A stretch of DNA of 64,000 nucleotides from Plasmopara viticola (GCA_001695595.3 MBPM02000073.1:372001-436000), one strand, 5' to 3'; counted from the first letter of the stretch, positions 40,916 through 52,000 are shown. Program-made: numbers and translations. Notes: a model not told the origin generated them from the letters alone.

Positions 40916-42388
40916 CTAATGCTGTGTGTCCTTTGTTGCTGACTTGGTCTTGATTCCTGTGGCTTCGCGCAGGTACTTAAGCATCTTGGTCCCAACTGCC
41001 TTCGTCAGCATATCTGCAAGCTGACTCTTCGTGTCGATATATTCGATCTTCAACAGTCCTTCTTGCACGTTCTCACGAATAAAGTGGTGCTTGATGTCCA
41101 CATGCTTCGTCCTAGCATGGTATCCGGCGTTATTGGCTAACGCAATCGCACCCTGGTTGTCTTCCCAAACCTGTGTGCCTTCAACTTGCTCGTGACCCAT
41201 GTCCTTTAGCATTGCCCGCGTCCAAAGAACTTCTTGTGTGCATAAGCTGAGAGCCATATACTCAGCTTCCGCTGAGCTCAGCGCAACTGTCCGCTGGTAC
41301 TTCGACTTAAATACCACTGGTGCGCTTGCAATCATGACCATAATTCCCGAGACCGAGCGTCTGTCATCCGTGTTGCTGCCCCAATCTGCATCCGAGTATG
41401 CCTTGACCGTAACGCTTCCAGTTCCTCGGTAGACGATACCGATTTGACGCGTGGTCTTCAGATACCGTACTACTCGAATTGCAGCGCTCCAATGTTGTAG
41501 TCCTGGGTTCTCCAGAAAACGTGATAGCTGCGTCACCACGTAAGCAATATCAGGCGAGTGCATGTCGTTATGTACAGCAAGCATCCAATCAAAGAGCGAT
41601 AAGGCTTTGATCGCATTGTCGACCGTCCCTCTTCCGTTGTGGGTGACTGCTTTGACGACAGCTTCAATCCTGATACGCAAGGGGTTTCAACACTTTTGGC
41701 ATCTTGTTGACCGAATCGCTTGACCACGTCATCGATGTAGCGAGTCTGTTTGATCATCAATATTCCAGCTGACCTGTCGTGATCAATTTCCATACCCAAA
41801 TTAAATTCCGCCTGACCAAGCTCCTTCATCTTGAAAGCATTCTTGAGTACTCCCTTCTTGATTCAATTCTTTGCTGCTTCTTCCGGCGATAATCATGTCA
41901 TCCACATATAGTCCAACGTAAGCAAAACCTTCTTCAGTTCTCTTGACATAAACACATTGATCTGCTCCACAACTCTTAAAGCCATTCCTGACGAAGACAC
42001 GATGTATTGTCTTGTTCCAGGCACTCGCTGCTTGCTTAAGTCCGTAAATGGCCTTGTTTAGTTGACATATGTATCCTTGAGCGTTGTCGACACCAAGCGG
42101 AACTTCCATAAAAACGTTGTCCGTCAACACGCTATTAAGAAAAACCGTGTCGGCGTCCAGCTGTTCCATTTGATAGCCACATTCAACACATACCGCGAGA
42201 ATTATTCGGATCGAATTCATGTTGGCAACCGGGGAATATGTCTCGAAAAAGTCAACGCCATACTTCTGCTTGAAACCTTTCGCGACTAGTCGTGCCTTGT
42301 ATCGCACGATAGCGCCATTCTGATCACGTTTTTTGGCAAATACCCATCGTGATCCAATTGTGCGTCCAATCTCCCCTCGTGGCTGCAA
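40916..42388 (-). pseudogene. Copia 5 RT-RNase H region
   Basis: Three overlapping frames. 41801-42388 has RT (GSRWVFAKKRDQNGA, LDADTVFLNS with Val replaced, GLYVDDMIIAGRS with YVDD intact). 41533-41829 follows after a frameshift near 41860 (FNLGMEIDHD, YRSLIGCLLYITTC). 40916-41680 follows after a one-base loss near 41555 (RNase H: YSDADWGSNTDDRRS, VALSSAEAEYMALS, WEDNQGAIALAN, HVDIKHHFIREN). The first 37 residues of the last ORF are out-of-frame reading. Confidence 0.85.
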
Positions 42389-42397
42389 TCTCCACGT

Positions 42398-43240
42398 TTA
42401 ATTCTCTTCGTGAGAGCGAAGCTCAGCATCCATTGCTTCACGCCATTTCATTGCATCGTCGCTTGCCATTGCTTGAGTATAAGTAGTCGGTGAGTCCGTA
42501 TCATCGTCAATATTCACAGCGTAGGCAAGAAAGGCTTCCGCAATTAGTCCATCTTCGTCAATCCTAGCACGCTTTGGAGTCGGTGGGCCCTCACTTCTTT
42601 CTGTTGACTCTCCACCATCGGAACCGTTTCTTAGCATTAGCACTGGCTCACGTCTTATTCGTGCTCGCTCCAATTCAGGCCGAAACACCAAACGATCTCT
42701 TGTTGCACTTGGGAAGGTTGATGATACTCCGTTAGCTCAAGCCCGTTTCGTACAGGGCTCTCAGAAGGTATTAGCCGCTGTACAACGGCGCTTGGCGTAC
42801 GATTTACATCCTCCATATCGACATCCTCGACTGTCTCTTCGACAGCTCCCATGGGATCGTCCGGAACTGACTGTCGATCCACTTGATGCTGAACATTGAC
42901 TTCATCACCATCCTTAACTACTTGAACAATTGTTTCCGGCTTAAGCTCTTGCGTGTCGTAGATGCCGCCCACCTCACGCTCATCCAACTTTACAGAGCGG
43001 GTCACGTTAATCTTGGCATTCTCCAAGTCAAACACGCGATAGCCCTTGACATCCTCTGCATAGCCAAGAAACATACACTTGAAACTCTTGGGTTCCAGTT
43101 TGGTCCGTTTCACATCGTCAATATGAGCGTAGCCTTGCGAACCGAATACGCGCAAGTGATCCATTCGAGGCTTCATCTTGAAAACTAGCTCATTCGGCGT
43201 GATGTCAGGATGGACCGTATTGCTGGAGCGATTAATTAAA
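42398..43240 (-). pseudogene. Copia 5 integrase C-terminus and acidic linker
   Basis: From about 43240 the frame reads LINRSSNTVHPD, MDHLRVFGSQGYAHIDDV and MFLGYAEDVKGYRVFDLE, to QPSQVQQE. A one-base loss (about 42693) shifts it to the 42691-42398 frame (FRPELERARIRREPVLMLR to ELRSHEEN). That ends at a TAA created by AAA to TAA relative to copia 4. Confidence 0.82.
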
Positions 43241-45002
43241 CCGCTGTATCTACCGCTTCCTCCCACCATTCCGTCGATACGCTCTTGTAGTGTAACATGC
43301 TGCGGGCTTTCTCCATAATTGTCCTGTTCATACGCTCCGCTACTCCGTTCTGCTGCGGGCTGTATGGGACGGAGCGCTGGTGTACAATGCCGTTCTCTTG
43401 ACATATTCCTGCCATTTTCTTGTTTACGAACTCGGTTCCGTTGTCGGATCGCAAACATCTTAGTCGTGCACCCCACTGGTTTTCGTATAATGTCAGAAAC
43501 TCCTTGAACTTGCCAGCAACTTCACTCTTGCTCTTGATCAGAAAAATTGCAACATATCGTGAAAAGTCATCCACAAACGTGAGAATGTATTTGGCACCAC
43601 CCTTCGAGATAGTTCGCATTGGCCCCATGACATCTGTGTGAACACGCTCCAACGCACGTGTCGTCTTTGTCATTGAACAAGACGGCAACACCGTGATCGT
43701 CTGCTTGCCCTTCAAACACCCGGCGCACAACTTTTCCACACTTTGCTTGATAATTGGGATACCATTAGTCAATCGCTGTGTCCTGATCAGCGCATCCTTG
43801 CTGGGGTGCCTCATGCGTGCATGCCAAAGCTCCCACTGATTGTCAGCCCCGGTATGTTCAACGAGACATGCTTCTTCTTGCTCACAGTCAAGAAAATACG
43901 ACTTTCCAACTTTTGTGCCCGACGCAATTGCTTGCTTCTTGTTCCAAATGACACATGACGAACGCGAAAATTTCACACTCATGCCACGCTCTGCCAACTT
44001 GCCAACTGACAGCAACCTTCTGTCGAGTCCGGGAATGTGCAGAACTTCAACCATGCGAATCCTCATTCCGTTCAAACCAGTCAATTTTACCGTGCCGGCT
44101 CCTTTGACAAGCAACTTCTTCCCGTCTGCAATCGTAACTTCGATGCTAGCTTCTAGGCCCTTGTAATCAAACAAGTCCTTCCTGTGTGGGGTCATGTGGG
44201 AAGTTGCTCCACTATCAATCAGCCATCCTGATGACTTCCCTTTACCAACAGCAAACACCGTGTCGTCGCTGTTGAATCTTTTACCGGCCGGGCAGTTCCG
44301 CTTCATGTGTCCAAACTGGTCACAGTTGAAGCACTTGCCCTTGAATCTGCCGTTTTTGCGTGGAGGACCACCCTTTCATCCATTGTCCCGTCCACCTTTA
44401 AATCTTCTAGCATTTCCATTTCCATTTACGCGAAACGCTTTCTCTATAGCTTCTTTCCTCTGCAGCTTCTCCGACTCTTTGAGCAGCTTCTCCTTGACTT
44501 CTATCAACGAAATGTCCCTTGCATTTTCCACAATCGACGAAATCAAGTCGTACTCCGAAGGTAGACTGCTGAGAAGTACCACCAGCTGGCGTGACTCATC
44601 AATTTGCTCTCCCGTAGTCTGTAGTCCCACTACTAGCTCGTCAAAAGAGTCCAGATGCTCTGCCATGCTTGTTCCACTTTCCATCTTGAACTCATGTAGA
44701 CGACGAGTCATCACAACACGATTGTGAAGAGTCGAGCGATTGTAGAAATCGCGGAGGGTTCCCCACGCCTCCATAGCACGCGTAGCCGACCGAATCTTGG
44801 TCTGGTGCTGGATCTCAACGCCTTGAGCAATGATGCCTAGCGCCTTGGCATCATTAACCAGCCACGCCTCCGTGACGTCCTTCTCTTCCTTGACGGCCAT
44901 GATGTGTCCCAGGAGACCCTTCCGCGCCAGGGTCATCCTCATGTTAAACTCCCAGTGGTAATAGTTACCACTTCCTAGGAGGACTTCGGTGCGCTTGTTC
45001 AT
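43236..45002 (-). pseudogene. Copia 5 gag-protease-integrase core
   Basis: The gag ATG is at 45002 (MNKRTEVLLGSGNYYHWEF). One nonsense codon, CGA to TGA at 44376-44378, interrupts gag; the same frame then runs on from 44306 to 43236. That stretch includes the CCHC knuckle (CFNCDQFGHMKRNC just before it), protease WLIDSGATSHMTPH, pre-integrase WELWHARMRHPSKDAL and integrase DDE positions (HTDVMGPMRT, LRSDNGTEFVNK, QQNGVAERMNRT). It stops where four bases are lost near 43240. Its unbroken gag-pol junction shows that copia 4's frame break is a local deletion. Confidence 0.85.
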
Positions 45003-45044
45003 ATTGGGCGAGAACGTTGCTTGAGCTTGTTGCGGCTGATAACC

Positions 45045-45190
45045 TGTTGAGAAGAAAGTAAAAACCGAAGTGAATATATTTATCCTGACCAATGAACGGC
45101 TACCATATGTAATTACTAATTGTGACGTACTTGTAATTACTGTGAAGCCATCCACCTGTTCAACATGCATTCAGCGGTGTAGTGTTAACA
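45045..45190 (-). repeat. Copia 5 LTR (element 5' end)
   Basis: 146 bp; two differences from its partner (ACTTGTA for ACCTGTA, GTAGTGTTAACA for GTAATGTTAACA). Followed on the + strand by the AAATC duplication. Confidence 0.92.
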
Positions 45191-45271
45191 AAATCATTCA
45201 AGTAAATAGAGTTTCTGCAGCTCAAGCACGACCAGAGGCCACTATTCTTTTTGCGCTGCAAGTGGTGAAGC

Positions 45272-45385
45272 ATGCGTCGTTCGTGCGGTTTCGTGCTCAT
45301 TCTAGCTACTTTTTTGGCCACTGGTCACGCTTACGAGGCCCCTCTCCCCTATCGTCAATCTCCCCCTCCGCGCAATCGTCACTGA
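45272..45385 (+). CDS. Segment j signal-peptide ORF (R2 copy)
   Basis: 37 codons, MRRSCGFVLILATFLATGHA, tail APLPYRQSPPPRNRH, TGA 45383-45385. The copia 5 LTR ends 82 nt upstream of this ATG, so its upstream repeats are replaced by an LTR in opposite orientation. If expressed, its promoter would differ from all other j copies. Confidence 0.45.
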   Translation: MRRSCGFVLILATFLATGHAYEAPLPYRQSPPPRNRH

Positions 45386-45647
45386 TAAGTCGGGGATTAA
45401 ATGTCGTGGAATCCACCCTCAAAACCATGCAAGCAAGAGAAGTTGACTCGTTGAAGGCCAAAGCTAAAGAGAAATCAAAACCGGGTATCGTACTCTTTAG
45501 TGACAAGAAAATATATTGTCCTTTGGTTTACTCATTCAAATCAGTTGCTTTGTATTTTTATGGCAAAAATACCGCGGTCTTACTGATTGTTGCTACAAAG
45601 CCAATTTTTGATGTGATCGTTCGCTGATGATGAAAGTATGCCACGTG

Positions 45648-45902
45648 CTATTGAACTTTCGCTGCACTTAGTTGGGTGAAGCTCACTGACAAATAAGTAT
45701 TCAGAGCTTCAGACGCACATGAAGCCCGTCTTGTATCAAACAGACTCCAATAGCACCTTACCGTTGCTCGTGCAATGACTCGGTCAAGGGCCACTAATCT
45801 TGCCAAATATTCAAACACACTCTTTTTAGATACACAAAGAGCAGCGTCAACTTCACTGCAAAACGGCCTTTTGACCATACTTAGCAAACTTGACTTAGTC
45901 AT
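45648..45902 (-). pseudogene. Segment l conserved ORF (R2 copy)
   Basis: 84 codons on the minus strand: LLSMVKRPFCSEVDAALC, YLARLVALDRVIARATVRCYW, FTQLSAAKVQ. Compared with the P1 copy there is a frameshift around RRASCASEAL. Lies about 320 bp beyond gene n on the same strand. Confidence 0.35.
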
Positions 45903-46220
45903 TGCTCGAGCTGTGGAAGATTATTATTAAAGCCTCACTTCTTTGATCCGACACATTGGACGGGCTTTATGGGTGCCTGGACCTATAAACGCTAATGTCA
46001 CCATAAGCATGAACAATAGCTAGCGAGATACCCATGTATACGTGCTATACTTGGACCAATAGTATCAAGAATGTGCATCGTCGCTGCTTGTTGTAGGAAA
46101 TTAAATTAAAAATAAAACAACGGAATTATTCTAGAAAAGTAGCTAAAATTTGACTGTAGAAGACATCTCTGAGTTGTTTCAATTCTTCATGAGGACGCAC
46201 GCTCACGAAAGAAAAAAAAG

Positions 46221-46508
46221 TCATGTTGTTTTCGTCTTCGGTATAGCATCAACTTTCTTAGATCCTCTCACTTTCAGAGCGTTAAATTTTCTTGCTCGCG
46301 CTTCAAGGGGAAAAGTCTCAATTTTCGTATTTGGCTTACTTTTGAGCTCATTAATAACAATGGGCAAAGCCATCCTTTCCTCTGGTGCGGCAATTTCCTA
46401 TTGGAGTTTACTTCGAAGACGCTGAGAGCCTTGACTGTCGTCCACGATACCGTAACAAATGGCCAGGAATGGAGCTAGAATGAGCACGACACCGCACGAT
46501 CGACGCAT
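46221..46508 (-). pseudogene. Gene n copy with premature stop (R2)
   Basis: 288 bp. QRLR is intact (GSQRLRSKLQ), but TAG follows KLQ at residue 37, before EER. Leader FLAICYG as in L0. The same nonsense recurs in R3, R4, R5 and R6, so those copies descend from one inactivated version. Confidence 0.6.
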
Positions 46509-46738
46509 GCTACACTACTTGCAGTGCAAAAAAAATAGTGAGCTCATGGTCGTGCTGGGCCTGAAGAAACCGTATTTACTGCAACAGTAAAAAGAGTAGC
46601 GCGTGCATGAGGAGTACAATTTTCTTGACTCAATGTATAGTACAGATACACTTTGATTAAAGGAGCGAAAGTAAGGAAAGCCTACAAGAAAGTTTAGATT
46701 ATCAAATTTCGAGAGCCGCTTCCCCCCCCTCAACCGCC

Positions 46739-47122
46739 TTGCACCCCACTTTTTATAGCACCCCTACACACACAAAAAGACGAAATGTAGAAAAGCAGCG
46801 CAGATCGGGTGGAAGTCGAAGTAAGAGTCAAGACGAAGGAGGAGCTACAGCCAAGTTTGTGGTCGGCAAGTACGACGCAGAGGAGGACGAATATGTGGTG
46901 GTGCTGCAGATCGCAGAGGACGCACAACGAACCCACCGACAGTTGGGCAATCAGAAGTTTTCGTGGAGAGCTTTGGCAAGCGAGAAATTTTTATCAACAA
47001 GTCAGATTGCGTACACGATCAAGAGAGTTTATGAAGTATGTTTACTCGAGATACCGAGTAAAATTCGAGACATTCGAACAACAATCGCAAAGATCAACGG
47101 GAAGCTCGTCGTCGATACATAA
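46739..47122 (+). pseudogene. Segment a conserved ORF (R3 copy)
   Basis: 127 codons; after the common charged part it reads SEKFLSTSQIAYTIKRVYEVC, then LLEIPSKIRDIRTTIAKINGK. R4 takes another frame at the same point because of one T fewer in a T5 run near 46988. Confidence 0.35.
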
Positions 47123-47328
47123 AGACCGAGAGTTGATACGCAGTGGCTGCCTTGCAAGCAGGCGAATTTCATGAAGAAGAGTCTTGATCGCGCAAACGAG
47201 ACTCAACTTGATAGTTTTGAGGAAGAGGTGAAAACGACGATATTTTGTACTGATTAAGAGAACGAAAGTAGCAACAAGAGAGAAGTGGGCATCGCTGCAG
47301 TAGCAGTTTTGACAAGCCACGTGGAGAT

Positions 47329-47676
47329 GTGCAGTTGCACGATGACATGCTGTATTTACGCTTTTTTAAGATAAAACCAAGCGAACGTTCTGTTTTGAGG
47401 CAGCTGGTGAAAAAGTTTGGTTTGTCTGGTCTGGATCAAGCGACGACGGTGCGATCACCTGGGTCTATTTACTGCAGAGTTTGTCAGGCGGTGGAAACAG
47501 GACTATTTCGCCTTTTGCTGCCCTATTCAGCTCGCTATCCAATACCAAGCAATTACAATTGGTGGATGGGTCGAATGGTGCTCGTATTGGCACTAGCACG
47601 ATCGATGCACGGAGCATTCGCACCGTCGCAGAGCTGCGTCGAGTGCTGCACACAAACAAGTAACCGGAGGCAATGA
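47329..47676 (+). pseudogene. Segment b conserved ORF (R3 copy)
   Basis: 115 codons, GTG start; identical blocks to R1 apart from FFKIKPSERS and FGLSGLDQ. Confidence 0.35.
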
Positions 47677-48571
47677 TAATCCAAAAGCTTCATTAGCTCT
47701 TTCGATTCCCGAAACCCATGGCGAATTTCACGCAACACTGAATATTAAAAGTTTTAATGGTTTTATCTTACAAAGATCCTTGATTGTTGCAGCCAACCAA
47801 CGTTCAAAACTTAAGGTAAAGGCGGTTTTAGCCCTGTATACTGAGGGATGCTATAAAAAGTGGGTTTGGCGTAGTTAACGAAAACTGAGGCGACTCCTTA
47901 ATAAAAAGGTTGTAAAAAACTGTGCGGTGTGCGCCAGTCTTACTTGAACAGTTGAAGCGACGTAAGCAATTTTTATAATTGATTATTATGTAATGGCTCA
48001 AGTAAGAGAAACGCAAAGTATTGTGTCAAACCGCGACGAGAAACGAACTAGCACTCGGACAGCTCTCAATGGCACATAAATCAAAAAAAGTCAAAATGGA
48101 CTCAAAGGTTGACAGTTCTGCAAGACAAATCTGCAGTCTCAAAACATTATTGAATTGGCTTTAAGCTGCCCTCGGCTACCGTCTAGTAAGCTGTGCGTCC
48201 GATTCTAGTCTCAAGGGTGATCAATGCGACCGTGAGAACCTTCAAATTTATCATCGATCGGTGGAAGCGCCATTAGATGAGTACAACACATACCGCGACA
48301 ATGCACAATGCTGTATTTCTACAACATATTTCTATCAGAATCTTCGCTCCCGGTTCAGCTTTAGAATTGGTCAAAAAATCTCAAAGGTGGTACAGCTGCC
48401 TAAGCTGATGCAATGATTAAGATGACTGTCGGTCCACTATGGATGCTATTCATTTCCGATCGTAGCTTAAAGAAATGATGCAATTGCATCGCATAACAAC
48501 GAATTACTACTTGCTATTACTTTAAATGTAAGAGACATTGCTAGATATTTTTAGACGGCATTGGTCTCCTT

Positions 48572-48896
48572 TTTTCGGAAAAGGTTGGGGTGACGCCCTC
48601 CTTCCAAGCGCGGGGGCTAAATGCTCGCGCGCTTCGGGCAGGTGCTCTCGGGCATCTGCAGGTCTCTAACGAGTCTCACCCTCGACGCGACGGTCTTCAG
48701 CACTAGGGCGCCACCTGGGCTCTTACCAAGTCAGAACTACACAAAATAATGGAAGACCTACACGGCCTCGGTGCTGGCTGCACTGCCCGCCGAACGAGAC
48801 TCGACGTATGCGGACACCACTCTATGCCGTGGACTAGCCATAGAGCCTAGCACGTGCATAACTTGGCAACGCGATAACGTAATACAATACAATACA
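48572..48896 (+). mobile_element. SINE-like LINE derivative 1 (R3)
   Basis: 325 bp, with perfect 12-bp target duplication ATTGGTCTCCTT (48560-48571, 48897-48908). The first ~145 bp match the 5' region of the 1.16-kb LINE derivative; two further internal blocks and the 3' end also match, with a tail of ACAAT-type repeats. Essentially a doubly deleted LINE reduced to its ends. Starts at the T-run before CGGAAAAGG. No ORF. Confidence 0.88.
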
Positions 48897-49100
48897 ATTG
48901 GTCTCCTTGAAGTACCGTTTAGTGGATAGAATCGAGATGATGTGTTTGCTATCAAGTAGTAAAGACAACGAATACTCCTCCGTATCAGAACAGCCGCTCC
49001 CATTTGTCGCATGGACGTCTTGTCGTGTGGACCACATGTAGATGGTTTATGCGACGAATGGTGATTTGAAGATAAATGTGAGGGCGTACTTTGTAGGACA

Positions 49101-49482
49101 TTTTGTATTGTATTGTATTACGTTATCGCGTTGCCAAGTTATGCACGTGCTAGGCTCTATGGCTAGTCCACGGCATAGAGTGGTGTCCGCATACGTCGGG
49201 TCTCGTTCGGCGGGCAGTGCAGCCAGCACCGAGGCCGTGAGGGTCTTCCATTATTTTGTGTAGTCCTGACTTGGTAAGAGCCCAGGTGGCGCCCTGGTGT
49301 TGGAGACCGTCGCGTCGAGGGTGAGACTCGTTAGAGACCTGCAGATGCCCGAGAGCACCTGCCCGAAGCGCGCGAGCATTAAGCCCCCGCGCTTGGAAGG
49401 AGGGCATCACCCCAACCTTTTCCGAAAAAACATTACGACCTGAACGTAACCACTTAGACCACTCGGGCAAACTGACCCATTT
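49101..49482 (-). mobile_element. SINE-like element 2 with tRNA-Leu-like head (R3)
   Basis: 382 bp, inserted in reverse orientation about 200 bp from element 1; target duplication TTGTAGGACA (49091-49100, 49483-49492). Same body and tail as element 1, but the minus-strand 5' end extends about 50 bp further into a tRNA-like sequence (49433-49480). This is the only full-length form and suggests the family is tRNA-headed. Confidence 0.85.
49433..49480 (-). other. tRNA-Leu(CAG)-like 5' region of the SINE
   Basis: On the minus strand: TTTGCCCGAGTGGTCTAAG resembles a class II tRNA A box and D arm. It is followed by a perfect 5-bp stem TTACG/CGTAA around a 7-nt loop TTCAGGT, whose central triplet CAG would be a Leu anticodon. 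A T6 run follows where the long variable arm would lie, and the B box is degenerate. Not a functional tRNA gene. Confidence 0.6.
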
Positions 49483-49490
49483 TTGTAGGA

Positions 49491-50460
49491 CAATGAAGTG
49501 CAAAAGGCGCAGTAGTATAATAACGCATTAAATAGAATTACTTGATATTTAAGACGGCATTGGACCTCGCGACAGCACGCATAGAATCTAACGGCCTTGC
49601 TTAAGTTCGCGTAATCAGGAACATACTATCGGTATTCCATGTAAACGAAAGCTTTGCAAATATGAATAACCTCCCAGAAATTTAATTCGCCTCTTCTCTT
49701 TCGCATTGGCAAATTATCGAAGTAAATGAGGTTTCTGACGCTTAAGCACGGCCAGGAGCAATGGTGATGTGAAGATAATGACAACGAAGTGCAAAAGGCG
49801 CAGTGGTGAAATGTCGCAATAAATAGCAATCCTAGTTATATTATGACGGCCTATGTGGGCGTACTTTGTAGGACAATGAAGTGCAAAAGGCGCAGTAGTA
49901 TAATAACGCATTAAATAGAATTGCTTGATATTTAAGACGGCATTGGACCTCGCGACAGCACGCATAGAATCTGACGGCCTTGCCTAAGTTCGCGTGATCA
50001 AGAACATTCTACCGGTATTCCATGTAAACGAAAGCTTTGCAAACATGGATAATCTTCTAGAAATTTAATTCGCCTCATTTCTTTCGCATGGGCAAATTAT
50101 CGAAGTAAATGAGGTTTCTGCAGCTCAAGCACGGCCAGGAGCAATGGTGATGTGAAGATAATGACAACGAAGTGCAAAAGGCGCAGTGGTATAATGTCGC
50201 AATAAATAGCAATGCTAGAAATTTCCTGACGACCTTGGACCTCGCGACAGGTACCTATGTACGCATAGAAATTAAAGACCTTGCGGAATTTCGCGTAATC
50301 CGGAGTATACCCCGGTTCCATGTACATGAAAGCTTTGCAAACATGGATAGCCAGCCCACCAGAAATTTAACTCGTTTCTCTTCTTTCGCATCTTGTCGCT
50401 CTCATATGATCGTTACCCATCCTAGTTGGCAAATCATTTCAGTAAATAGAGTTTTTGCAG
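49491..50460 (+). repeat. Tandem promoter-like repeats h/i upstream of gene j (R3)
   Basis: Copies of a block of about 290 bp begin AAGTGCAAAAGGCGCAG at about 49495, 49788, 49879 and 50170 (the second truncated to about 90 bp). Each complete copy ends in the same TTTCTGCAGCTYAAGCACG block that precedes the j ATG. Other units have two copies (e.g. 36100-36600). No ORF of note; function inferred from position. Confidence 0.75.
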
Positions 50461-50511
50461 CTTAAGCACGACCAGAGGCCACTGTTCTTTTTGCACTACA
50501 AGTGGTGAAGC

Positions 50512-50811
50512 ATGCTTCGTTCGTGCGGCTTTCGTGCTCATTCTGGCTACCCTCCTGGCCACTGGTCACGGTTACGAGGTCCCTCCCCCCTATCGTCGCA
50601 CTCCCCCTCCGCGCAATCGTCACTGATAAGTCGGGGATTAAATGTCGTGGAATCCACCGTCAAAACCATGCAAGCACGACAAGTTGACTCGTTGAAAGCC
50701 AAAGCTAAAGAGAAACCAAAACCGGCTTTAGTGACAAGAAAATATATTGTCCTTTGGTTTACTCATTCAAATCAGTTGCTTTGTTTTTTTGGAAAAAATA
50801 CTACGGTCTGA
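50512..50811 (+). pseudogene. Segments j+k fused by a one-base insertion (R3)
   Basis: 99 codons. An extra C after MLRSCG (GCGGCTTTCG against GCGGTTTCG in R4) destroys the hydrophobic leader but joins the start to the k frame (NVVESTVKTMQARQVDSLKA). Probably an error or decay rather than a gene, since all other copies keep the leader frame. Confidence 0.35.
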
Positions 50812-51482
50812 CTTATTGTAGCTACAAAGCCAATTTTTGATGTGATCGGTCGCTGATGATGAAAGTATGCCACGTGCTATTGAACTTTCGCTGCACTTAG
50901 TTGGACGAAGCTCACTAACAAATAAGTATTCAGAGGTTCAGGCGCACATGAAGCCCGTCTTGTATCAAACAGACTCCAATAACACTTTACCGTTGCTCGA
51001 GCAATGACTCGGTCAAGTTTACTCTTAAAGTATGGTAAATGGCGATCAAAGGGCCACTAATCTTGCCAAATATTAAAACACACTCTCTTTAAATACACAA
51101 AGAGCAGCGTCAACTTCACTGCAAAACGGCCTTTTGACCATACTTAGCAAACTTGACTTAGTCATTGCTCGAGCTGTGGAAGATTATTATTAAAGCCTCA
51201 CTTCTTTGATCCGACACATTGGACGGGCTTTATGGGTGCCTGGACCTATAAACGCTAATGTCACCATAAGCATGAACAATAGCTAGCGAGATACCCATGT
51301 ATACGTGCTATACTTGGACCAATAGTATCAAGAATGTGCATCGTCGCTGCTTGTTGTAGGAAATTAAATTAAAAATAAAACAACGGAATTATTCTAGAAA
51401 AGTAGCTAAAATTTGACTGTAGAAGACATCTCAGATTGTTTCAATTCTTCATGAGGACGCACGCTCCACAAAAGAAAAAAAG

Positions 51483-51770
51483 TCATGTTGTTTTCGTCTT
51501 CGGTATAGCATCAACTTTCTTAGATCCTCTCACTTTCAGAGCGTTAAATTTTCTTGCTCGCGCTTCAAGGGGAAAAGTCTCAATTTTCGTATTTGGCTTA
51601 CTTTTGAGCTCATTGATAACAATGGGCAAAGCCATCCTTTCTTCTGGTGCGGCAATTTCCTATTGGAGTTTACTTCGAAGACGCTGAGAGCCTTGACTGT
51701 CGTCCACGATACCGTAACAAATGGCCAGGAATGGAGCTAGAATGAGCACGACACCGCACGATCGACGCAT
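51483..51770 (-). pseudogene. Gene n copy with premature stop (R3)
   Basis: 288 bp; QRLR intact, TAG after KLQ, EER and tail in frame after the stop. Confidence 0.58.
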
Positions 51771-52000
51771 GCTACACTACTTGCAGTGCAAAAAAAATAG
51801 TGAGCTCATGGTCGTGCTGGGCCTGAAGAAACCGTATTTACTGCAAACAGTAAAAAGAGTAGCGCGTGCATGAGGGTACAATTTTCTTGACTCAATGTAT
51901 AGTACAGATACACTTTGATTAAAGGAGCGAAAGTAAGGAAAGCCTACAAGAAAGTTTAGATTATCAAATTTCGAGAGCCGCTTCCCCCCCCTCAACCGCC

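Larger units (their letters stand above)
40757..45190 (-). mobile_element. Copia 5: recent insertion of a defective copia 4-family element
   Basis: LTRs 40757-40902 and 45045-45190 are each 146 bp and differ at two positions. The 5-bp target duplication AAATC lies at 40752-40756 and 45191-45195, in the j upstream module (GGCAAATCATTTCAG), which it splits from its upstream repeats. The internal region has at least two nonsense codons and four small frameshifts relative to copia 4. It nevertheless has the four bases copia 4 lost at its gag-pol junction, so neither is the direct parent of the other. Confidence 0.94.
38197..46738 (+). repeat. Segmental repeat unit R2, split by copia 5
   Basis: Unit of about 4.10 kb once copia 5 (40757-45190) and its 5-bp duplication are removed. 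Holds a (38230-38480), b (38853-39134, shortened by a TAA at about 38832), f, h/i (40230-40720), j (45272), l (45648-45902) and n (46221-46508, minus). The 39140-39600 and 45910-46220 stretches have no supported gene. Confidence 0.92.
46739..52000 (+). repeat. Segmental repeat unit R3 (5262 bp, with two SINEs and extra h repeats)
   Basis: Complete unit a to o. About 1.1 kb longer than R1 because of SINE-like insertions at 48572-48896 and 49101-49482 and an extra h/i repeat pair. Exactly the same length as R4. Holds a, b (47329-47676), decayed f (48100-48418), j (50512), n (51483-51770). The 47740-48090 and 50820-51480 stretches have no supported gene. Confidence 0.92.

Noticed and set aside
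43240..43476. N-terminal part of the minus ORF 42655-43476
   Set aside because: The first ~80 residues are a wrong-frame reading of integrase; only the part after the frameshift matches copia.
45070..45627. 185-aa + strand ORF
   Set aside because: It starts in the antisense of the copia 5 LTR and runs through the j promoter in a frame that reads the leader out of frame; a chance fusion.
49433..49480. A functional tRNA-Leu gene
   Set aside because: The T arm/B box is degenerate, no paired acceptor stem is visible, and it lies within a transposed element.
50512..50811. Fused 99-aa j-k protein in R3 as the true gene
   Set aside because: The insertion destroys the hydrophobic leader, and the twin unit R4 lacks it.
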